A DNA stretch of 5,092 nt from Salinisphaera sp002433465 (GTDB lineage Bacteria; Pseudomonadota; Gammaproteobacteria; Nevskiales; Salinisphaeraceae): contig NZ_APNL01000037.1 in the NCBI RefSeq assembly GCF_040361435.1, forward strand, positions 1-5,092, read 5' to 3'. Under the pieces are notes generated by a model. It did not search any database, was not told where the DNA came from, and saw nothing but the letters and a program-made list of their open reading frames with translations. Shown here piece after piece: positions 1 through 5,092 of the stretch (its first letter is position 1; every line of letters starts with the position of its first letter). Position numbers and translations under genes: made by a program.

Positions 1-595
1 CACGCAAGGCGGCACCGGCGACGTTCCCGCCTGGGCCCGCCCGGACCTGATCGCCAGTGCCCCGGCCGGCATCGCCGCGCTCACGCCGAAAGACCATATC
101 GTCAGCGCCGGCAAAACCCTGTCCGCCACCGCCGGCGATATCAATATCGCCACGCAAAACGACCACGTCGCCGCCGTCGCGCTGGGCCTGCGCCTCTACA
201 CCCAGGGCCAGGCCGCCGACGGCAACAAACCCAATCAGGAAACCGGCATCGCCCTGCACGCCGCCACCGGCCCGGTGACCGCCCAGGCGCAAAGCGCCAA
301 AGCCAAACTCGCCGCCGACCAGTCCGTCACCATCGCCAGCACGCAAGCCGACGTGAACGTCAGCGCCATGAAACACATCCTGCTCACCGCCGCCGGCAGC
401 GGGCTGGAAATAAAGGGCGCGAATATCACGCTGACCGCACCGGGGGCGGTGACATTCCATGCCGGACAGCATGTGTTGACCGGGCCGGGGAGTGCGAGCA
501 TGCCGCCAATCGCACTCTCCAAAGCGTCGTATAAGGGTTGCCCGCAAAAAGTACAGGATACGATCACTTCGAGCGCGGCGTTTACCGATCTATGA
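1..595 (+). CDS. vgrG: VgrG spike protein, C-terminal part (DUF2345 tail), 5' truncated by window
   Basis: VgrG trimers form the tip of the T6SS needle and carry effectors out of the cell. Only the last 197 residues are here; the reading frame is open from base 2 and the real start lies upstream, so any internal Met is not the start. Visible residues about 8-30 (DVPAWARPDL, then SAPAGIAALTP) match the linker that opens the DUF2345 region of Burkholderiaceae VgrGs. Residues about 31-165 are the DUF2345 beta-helix: short alternating repeats such as DHIVSAGKTLSATAGDINIA, the conserved NQETGIALHAATG, then KHILLTAAGSGLEIKGANIT and a GPGSAS end. A tail of about 20 residues follows (from YKGC to FTDL) with no recognisable toxin domain, so this is a cargo-carrying rather than an evolved VgrG. 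The gp27/gp5 core cannot be seen. The stop is 6 nt before the next gene. Base use is much richer in GC than downstream. Family assignment is firm; the role of the tail in cargo choice is inference. Confidence 0.93.
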   Translation, partial: TQGGTGDVPAWARPDLIASAPAGIAALTPKDHIVSAGKTLSATAGDINIATQNDHVAAVALGLRLYTQGQAADGNKPNQETGIALHAATGPVTAQAQSAKAKLAADQSVTIASTQADVNVSAMKHILLTAAGSGLEIKGANITLTAPGAVTFHAGQHVLTGPGSASMPPIALSKASYKGCPQKVQDTITSSAAFTDL

Positions 596-601
596 CTGCC
601 T

Positions 602-1585
602 ATGTCGCCCGAAAGCAGATCACGCCAGCTTATGAATGCGACATTGATTGAGTCATGCGCGGACACGTTGCATCGCCACTTGGCGAAGCAGAAAGAAAGG
701 CGCTGTGTATTGCTGACGGGGCCCGCAGAACTTGGCGCATTTTCACAGGATCGCCTCGACGAGTGTAAAGCTGCAGGCATCGCGGTTTCGCCGGTTCGAG
801 TTAAACACCCTAACCTTGATGCTAGCTACTGGCCCCATGCTATTGCGCTCGACTTGGATCGCAGCCGGGACGCCGATTTAGCGCGCGCCGCAATTCGCAT
901 GTCGCTTGAAGATTGGCAGCCCGAGGCGCTTAGACAGGCCCATGGTCACCGCATCGCCGGCTTTCTGTGCACCGACGTTCCGCTCTTCGAAGTTTGCAGG
1001 CACTTGTCTCGGGTGATGTTGCAACCAAGCCCGGGCGGGGGGCATCGCCTGCTTTCACTGTTGGATCCCGCTGCGCTCGAAGGCATCTGGCGTATTTTTA
1101 ACGCTGACCAACAGACGACGTTATGCGGCCCGGTTGAAGAATGGCACGTGGTCGATCGCTGGTTTGACTGGTCAGTTCATGTTCGGCCAGAGGGTGGGCT
1201 GGAAGGTCGTCGCGCGCTAGGTATAACTGTGAGTCAATGGTCAGACCTTGGTAACGTAAGGGCGATTAACCGCGCATGGGCAAAAGCCGTTTCAAAGTGT
1301 TTACCCGTGTCTGCTCAAACCATGGACGAGCTTCCCGCTGCAATGCAGCGCGCCCGGCAATACGGCTTGCACGAGGCCGCAGACCTGGATGCTTTTGCAT
1401 GGCATGCCCTGTCGGTGCGGCCTGATTTCGATCGCGATCCGCGGATACAGACGCGCCTAATCGCACGTGATAGTGAAACGACCTACAGCCTATCGGTTGC
1501 AGATTTAAACCCGACTGATTGGGAAGCCATCCGACGTGGTTGGGAAGCGGTTAATCCAGAGACCACGGATAAGGACCACGCATGA
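602..1585 (+). CDS. DUF4123 T6SS adaptor/chaperone (Tap-like)
   Basis: 327 residues. DUF4123 proteins are cytoplasmic adaptors that bind an effector encoded next to them and load it on a VgrG tip; they are not themselves toxins. Residues about 33-185 fit the domain: RRCVLLTGPAE near the N-terminus, LDRSRDADLARAAIR in the middle, and the core IAGFLCTDVPLFEVCRHLSR (118-137) followed by HRLLSLLDPAAL and CGPVEEWHVVDRW (175-187). The C-terminal part (about 205-315) has the helical tail usual in this family, with ARQYGLHEAADLDAFAWHAL, P.FD.DPRIQ and a final W. No signal peptide or membrane segment is seen. The gene starts 6 nt after the vgrG stop and overlaps the effector by ATGA, the classic spike-adaptor-effector order, comparable with VasW-VasX of Vibrio cholerae. 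The start is uncertain: neither Met1 (602) nor Met11 (632) has a clear Shine-Dalgarno, and translation probably depends on coupling to vgrG. Met11 leaves the domain intact. Confidence 0.9.
   Translation: MSPESRSRQLMNATLIESCADTLHRHLAKQKERRCVLLTGPAELGAFSQDRLDECKAAGIAVSPVRVKHPNLDASYWPHAIALDLDRSRDADLARAAIRMSLEDWQPEALRQAHGHRIAGFLCTDVPLFEVCRHLSRVMLQPSPGGGHRLLSLLDPAALEGIWRIFNADQQTTLCGPVEEWHVVDRWFDWSVHVRPEGGLEGRRALGITVSQWSDLGNVRAINRAWAKAVSKCLPVSAQTMDELPAAMQRARQYGLHEAADLDAFAWHALSVRPDFDRDPRIQTRLIARDSETTYSLSVADLNPTDWEAIRRGWEAVNPETTDKDHA
1571..1575 (+). promoter_or_regulatory. Ribosome binding site of the VasX-like effector (AAGGA)
   Basis: AAGGA lies 6 nt before the ATG at 1582, inside the last codons of the DUF4123 gene. 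It fixes the effector start at 1582 and, with the ATGA stop/start overlap at 1582-1585, points to coupled translation of adaptor and effector. Confidence 0.75.
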
Positions 1586-4467
1586 GTGCTCAAAAAGATC
1601 GCTGCGACGTCTGCAGCTATAAGGGTCTCGTCGTCTACCCAGCGCGGTATGCTGTCATGCCGAACGGCGTAACCGCGCCGGGCCTGGGCCCGTTCAGTGG
1701 CGAACGCGTGAAAGATATCGCGTTGACCGAAAGCCAGTACGCACTGCGCACAATGCGGCAAGGCTTTATCTACCTGTTCTACGAACAGGGCAAGTACGGT
1801 CGGAACTACTGGGAAGTCTACTCGGTGGCCCCGGATGGCAGCCTCTGGAAGCAGCTGGATGCAAATGCCGCGCAAGCAAAGTCTGAAGCGCCGAGCTGCA
1901 GCCGCAACGGTCATAGCGGCTTACGGACGCGTTATCTGGTAATAGAAAATCCGGAACAATGTGGCACGGTCTGGTTAGCGTTTAGCGAACACAAGTGGAC
2001 CGAAGCCACATGTCAGGGCTACGAGATCAAGGCCAATCGCGAAAAGCGGATGCAGCCGATCGAGCCGGGCGATTGGGTGGGTAGCGAATCGCCAGGCGCG
2101 CACACGGCCGCACTCAGCGCCAGCACACTGGGAACGCTCGTTGAGTATTCGGAATCGGTCACGTTGGATAAGGCAGGGGAACCTAACGGCTGTACTGAAT
2201 TCAACGCTGCAGCAATAAGCACCAGTTCGGCCGGCGGCTATAGCGCCGAACGACTCTGCGAGTGTATGACGCGATACCCGTGGCCTGAATACATTAAGAC
2301 TGTGTCTGACCGCCCAGCCGAAGTCGACCGACTGATCCAAGAGGTGAACTCAAGCGCAGGCGCGGATAATGGCAGCACGCCACAAGCGACCCCAATGATA
2401 ATTGCGCTCTGGGATGCGGTTGGAATTACGCATGAGCTCAATGGATTCCGAAATGACCCGGTGTCTTGGTTCGAGCGATACAGTCGAGAAAGGGCGCTTG
2501 AAATAACCGCGATGTACGATATCGATCAGGTGCATGCCATGATCGAAGCAAAAAAAGAAAAAGCGAGACGTCACGCAGACGACACGCAAGAAGAGTTTAA
2601 TCGCGGCATAACCAACCCTCTTGAAACGCGCGAGCTGGCCCAGGAGAGAACAACGGCTCTCGCGAACGCCAACAGTGAACGACAGCGGGCTCAGATTAAT
2701 GCCTATTACGACGATCTTGTATGGCTTAAAGACAATCGTATGGCGCCCGAAGACCAGCAGCTGATAATTGATCACGCGCAAGACACCACCGCCGTAGATC
2801 TGTCGGCGACGGAGGATTACACCGGCTCGATGCGTGACCGGCTAATGGCCTATATGCAAAACGAAATTCCCGGCTATCAACGCGGCCTGCAATTACGCCT
2901 CGAAGAGCTGGATGAGGAATGGGCCTCCTTTGAAGAATTCCTTCGACCGAACGCACTGGCTGATTTTCGTGAGAACTACGAACGTTTAGAAGCGGAAACC
3001 GAACGGTTGCAGCAAGCGCGCACCGACGACATCGCGCAATGGACGTTGGCACCGCTCTGGCTCAACACGCTCATCGATTACGACGGTGAAGTACAGGCCG
3101 ATCAGATTGCCTTCGAGAACGTCGTCAACGAGGCGATTTTCGGTCTGTCATCGACCGAGGCCGGGTCGCAACATATCCAGTTGCTTGTCGACAATACCGA
3201 CGTGGGCAGCGACGAAAGTATTGTGTGGCGTGCGGTTGCAATGAACAACGATGCCGCGCGCGCAGAACTCACGCAGGTTTTGGCCGAGGCCGAAGCCAAC
3301 AAAGATACACCGTTGACAGAGTCATCGAGCGGGCTCGTGACGAGTGCTGTCGGTGAAGCGGCTGTGTTGGTCGGGCTTTACGGCGGGCTGGCCGGCGCAG
3401 CGGAACGTACAGCGGAAAACCTGCCGAAATTAGACAAACTGATGATGACGGTTGGCGACCGTATCTTTAAGAAATTCCATTTGAATAACATCGCCGACGG
3501 CGTCGGTGAAAAGATCGTCCAGCAGATTTTTCTTGCTCGTGCGCAGGTCGGCCAGGCCGAGAGAACCCGGCTGCTTATGACGCAGGCGACATATACGCAA
3601 ATAAATCGAGCGAGCATTCTTGAGCACGCCCGGTCCGCGCGCAGCATTAGCGCGATAGAGAGAGCTGCCGCCAATGCACGCGGTAACGAAGCGCTGAAGG
3701 CTGCCTGGAACAAGATCAAGGACACCGACGAAGGACGGGGCTATGTTCGTAGCTCCCGAATCGCCGTAGTCGTGGCATTTGTTGAAATCTACAACATCTA
3801 TCATCTTTTGTCCGAGCCGATTGACGAAGAGGCCGAAGCCAGCTTGGTAGCGTCCGCGACCGGTCTGGCGTCTGCCCTGATCCAGGTGATGGCCACACCG
3901 GCTTATGCGGTGCTTGATGGATCGAATCTGGCCATGCGATGGCGGCTCATGGGCGGACTGCTGGGTAGTGTGGGTTCGTTTGTTGCGGCTAGCTCGGCTT
4001 TCGCTAAAGCTCGGGATGAGTATAAGCTCGGTCAATATGCGCTCTTGGTTCTATATGGGTCGTCCTTTTTGGCAAATTTAATGATTGGCTCGTCCGTGGT
4101 AATTAGTACCCTTAGCAACGCCGGACCACTCATTAAAGATATAGGCAGACAGTACGGTGCAGAATGGATTCTCGCGACGAGCGGTCGGTTGTTTACGGGG
4201 GCGGTGGCGCGTTGGGCGACGGTCAGATTCGTCGCGTCGATCGGCGGCCGGCTTGTGGCTATCGGCACAAGCTGGTGGGCTATCGTCGCGATCACGGGTT
4301 TGCAAGCGTTTATTAGCTGGTTTAGACCCGATCCACTGAAGCTTTGGTTCGCCCGTTCGGCCTTTGGCAGCCACCAGTACGCTGGCGTGCTAGGCACGGA
4401 TGACTATCCGCCGTACAGTGACGCGCAGTCACAGCAAACAGCCTTTAAGCAAGCGACCGAGGGTTAA
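1582..4467 (+). CDS. VasX-like T6SS effector, candidate membrane-disrupting (colicin-like) toxin
   Basis: 961 residues, somewhat shorter than V. cholerae VasX (about 1,085, from memory). Residues 1-170 carry the VasX-type N-terminal region: CDVCSYKGLVVYPARYAV (8-25), LTESQYALRTMRQGFIYLFY (48-67), a W..Y.V/G.LWK segment (77-90), IENPEQCGTVWLAFSEHKW (121-139) and R.KRMQPIEPGDWV (153-166). This region is linked to T6SS export. Residues about 230-580 match nothing I recognise; they are charged and helix-rich, with likely coiled coil near 318-375 and 430-482. The C-terminal third is hydrophobic, with segments near 585-606, 726-743, 754-778, 787-806, 818-843 and 880-912, then a short polar tail containing PLKLWFARSAFGSHQY (918-933). 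No signal peptide is present. The layout (soluble export domain, helical middle, membrane-inserting end) is that of VasX and related pore-forming effectors, acting on the target's inner membrane. The AAGGA site and ATGA overlap support the start. All eight cysteines lie in the first 228 residues. Effector identity is well supported; pore formation is inferred from layout alone. Confidence 0.88.
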   Translation: MSAQKDRCDVCSYKGLVVYPARYAVMPNGVTAPGLGPFSGERVKDIALTESQYALRTMRQGFIYLFYEQGKYGRNYWEVYSVAPDGSLWKQLDANAAQAKSEAPSCSRNGHSGLRTRYLVIENPEQCGTVWLAFSEHKWTEATCQGYEIKANREKRMQPIEPGDWVGSESPGAHTAALSASTLGTLVEYSESVTLDKAGEPNGCTEFNAAAISTSSAGGYSAERLCECMTRYPWPEYIKTVSDRPAEVDRLIQEVNSSAGADNGSTPQATPMIIALWDAVGITHELNGFRNDPVSWFERYSRERALEITAMYDIDQVHAMIEAKKEKARRHADDTQEEFNRGITNPLETRELAQERTTALANANSERQRAQINAYYDDLVWLKDNRMAPEDQQLIIDHAQDTTAVDLSATEDYTGSMRDRLMAYMQNEIPGYQRGLQLRLEELDEEWASFEEFLRPNALADFRENYERLEAETERLQQARTDDIAQWTLAPLWLNTLIDYDGEVQADQIAFENVVNEAIFGLSSTEAGSQHIQLLVDNTDVGSDESIVWRAVAMNNDAARAELTQVLAEAEANKDTPLTESSSGLVTSAVGEAAVLVGLYGGLAGAAERTAENLPKLDKLMMTVGDRIFKKFHLNNIADGVGEKIVQQIFLARAQVGQAERTRLLMTQATYTQINRASILEHARSARSISAIERAAANARGNEALKAAWNKIKDTDEGRGYVRSSRIAVVVAFVEIYNIYHLLSEPIDEEAEASLVASATGLASALIQVMATPAYAVLDGSNLAMRWRLMGGLLGSVGSFVAASSAFAKARDEYKLGQYALLVLYGSSFLANLMIGSSVVISTLSNAGPLIKDIGRQYGAEWILATSGRLFTGAVARWATVRFVASIGGRLVAIGTSWWAIVAITGLQAFISWFRPDPLKLWFARSAFGSHQYAGVLGTDDYPPYSDAQSQQTAFKQATEG
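4459..4463 (+). promoter_or_regulatory. Ribosome binding site of the downstream membrane protein (GAGGG)
   Basis: GAGGG lies 8 nt before the ATG at 4472, inside the last codons of the effector gene. It favours 4472 over the nearby out-of-frame ATGs at 4477 and 4482, and shows that the candidate immunity gene has its own translation signal within the operon. Confidence 0.7.
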
Positions 4468-4471
4468 TCGC

Positions 4472-5092
4472 ATGGGATGGTATGAAAGACACTCGCTAGC
4501 CGCCGAACCGATCGTGGTGCGTGGTCGTATGGAAAACGTGTCTTATAAATCTCATAAACGCGATTTCGTTACGTCTGCGAACGAGCTTGTCGCGCAGGAG
4601 GGCGCGATATTAGGTTTCGCGGCGTTTGGCGGCGGTGGCGCAGCCGGTGTGGCAAGTATGAGTAATGACCGGTTTGAAAAAGGGACATACATAGGCTTTA
4701 CGATCGACGGTCAAAAATTCGAGGGTTGGCTTTGGCACGTCCCCTTCGAGCCTCACGATGAAGTCGAGGCGGTCGCAATACCGTCGGATTCGCAAGCACA
4801 CGAAGTGATTGCGTTAAGACGAGTTGACGATCAATTGATCTGTGTTTATCCGCACGCAACGGCCGGGCGGCGAGCGCATATGAAAAGAGTATTAACGTAC
4901 TCCTTTCTGGCGTGGTTGATCATCGGTGGTATTGGTTGCGCATGGATGTTTTGGGGCTTATATGGTGAAGGTCCCTTAATGCCGCTGATTGTTTCGCTAT
5001 CCATTACAGCGGCTGGTTTTTATCTGTTTTTGTTATTTGCAGGTTATATGGTTGGCCGCAGATTTCGCCCATGTATTCTGATTGCAGAACAG
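4472..5092 (+). CDS. Two-pass membrane protein, candidate immunity protein to the VasX-like effector; 3' truncated by window
   Basis: The frame is open from ATG 4472 to the last base: 207 residues with no stop, so the C-terminus lies outside. Residues 45-63 are a glycine/alanine-rich hydrophobic stretch (AILGFAAFGGGGAAGVASM). Residues 70-135 look like a small beta-rich soluble domain with GTYIGFTIDGQKFEGWLWHV, PFEPHDEVEAVA, HEVIALRRVDDQLICVYPHA and GRRAHMKR. Two strong membrane helices follow, about 140-164 and 169-194, then basic residues RRFR. There is no signal peptide. From memory this matches a Burkholderiaceae family (GWLW..PF..D, IALYPH, GR.AH, then two helices) that databases name 'putative type VI secretion system effector'. 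Position argues for immunity instead: it starts 4 nt after a candidate pore-forming effector, and such toxins are countered by inner-membrane proteins such as TsiV2 for VasX. GC is clearly lower than in vgrG. The coding call is sure and the membrane location likely; the immunity role is inference. Confidence 0.82.
   Translation, partial: MGWYERHSLAAEPIVVRGRMENVSYKSHKRDFVTSANELVAQEGAILGFAAFGGGGAAGVASMSNDRFEKGTYIGFTIDGQKFEGWLWHVPFEPHDEVEAVAIPSDSQAHEVIALRRVDDQLICVYPHATAGRRAHMKRVLTYSFLAWLIIGGIGCAWMFWGLYGEGPLMPLIVSLSITAAGFYLFLLFAGYMVGRRFRPCILIAEQ

Noticed and set aside
57..278. 73-codon + frame rich in Pro, Arg and Ser
   Set aside because: It is the +1 shadow of the VgrG DUF2345 tail, which explains the region fully; the low-complexity translation is typical of an off-frame reading of GC-rich sequence.
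275..595. 106-codon frame as a separate small gene
   Set aside because: It is the in-frame end of VgrG; the frame is open upstream to base 2 with continuous DUF2345 sequence, so the Met is internal.
235..780. 181-codon reverse-strand frame across the vgrG end and DUF4123 start
   Set aside because: It lies opposite two well-supported family genes, crosses their junction, and its translation has no recognisable domain; long antisense frames are common in GC-rich DNA.
3430..4035. 201-codon reverse-strand frame inside the effector gene
   Set aside because: Fully antisense to the hydrophobic region of the effector, with overlapping rival reverse frames and no recognisable domain; a shadow of the forward codons.
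4465..4475. Possible terminator or promoter between effector and membrane protein
   Set aside because: Only 4 nt separate the genes and I see no hairpin with a T run; nothing supports a transcript end or start here.
4610..4801. 63-codon reverse-strand frame near the right end
   Set aside because: Antisense to the membrane protein gene from 4472, which has a good ribosome binding site, known-family motifs and membrane helices.

Overview
The window is a type VI secretion system (T6SS) effector cassette, read entirely on the + strand: the 3' end of a vgrG spike gene, a DUF4123 adaptor/chaperone gene, a large VasX-like candidate pore-forming effector, and the start of a two-pass membrane protein that is the best candidate for the cognate immunity protein. 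The GC-rich vgrG end, the style of its DUF2345 tail and the gene order all suggest a betaproteobacterium of the Burkholderiaceae (Burkholderia/Paraburkholderia type). That assignment rests on family recall, not on a search.

Layout: 1-595 is the C-terminal 197 residues of VgrG (DUF2345 beta-helix tail). 602-1585 is the DUF4123 protein, starting 6 nt after the vgrG stop. 1582-4467 is the 961-residue effector, overlapping the DUF4123 stop in an ATGA junction and preceded by AAGGA. From 4472 an open frame runs to the last base (207 codons, no stop), only 4 nt after the effector stop and preceded by GAGGG. No gap exceeds 6 nt, so the four genes look like one translationally coupled operon. I saw no promoter, terminator, RNA gene, IS element, CRISPR array or notable repeat. 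There is no non-coding stretch of appreciable length.

Expected cooperation: the DUF4123 protein should hold the effector and load it on the VgrG tip. The effector's N-terminal VasX-type domain should serve delivery, and its C-terminal third, with five to six hydrophobic segments, should insert in the target cell's inner membrane. The downstream membrane protein would protect the producer. Base composition falls from strongly GC-rich in vgrG to much lower in the last gene, with the change near the end of the VgrG DUF2345 domain. This suggests the cargo genes were exchanged as a unit behind a conserved vgrG. The most novel parts are the unassigned middle and C-terminal regions of the effector and the probable effector-immunity pairing.
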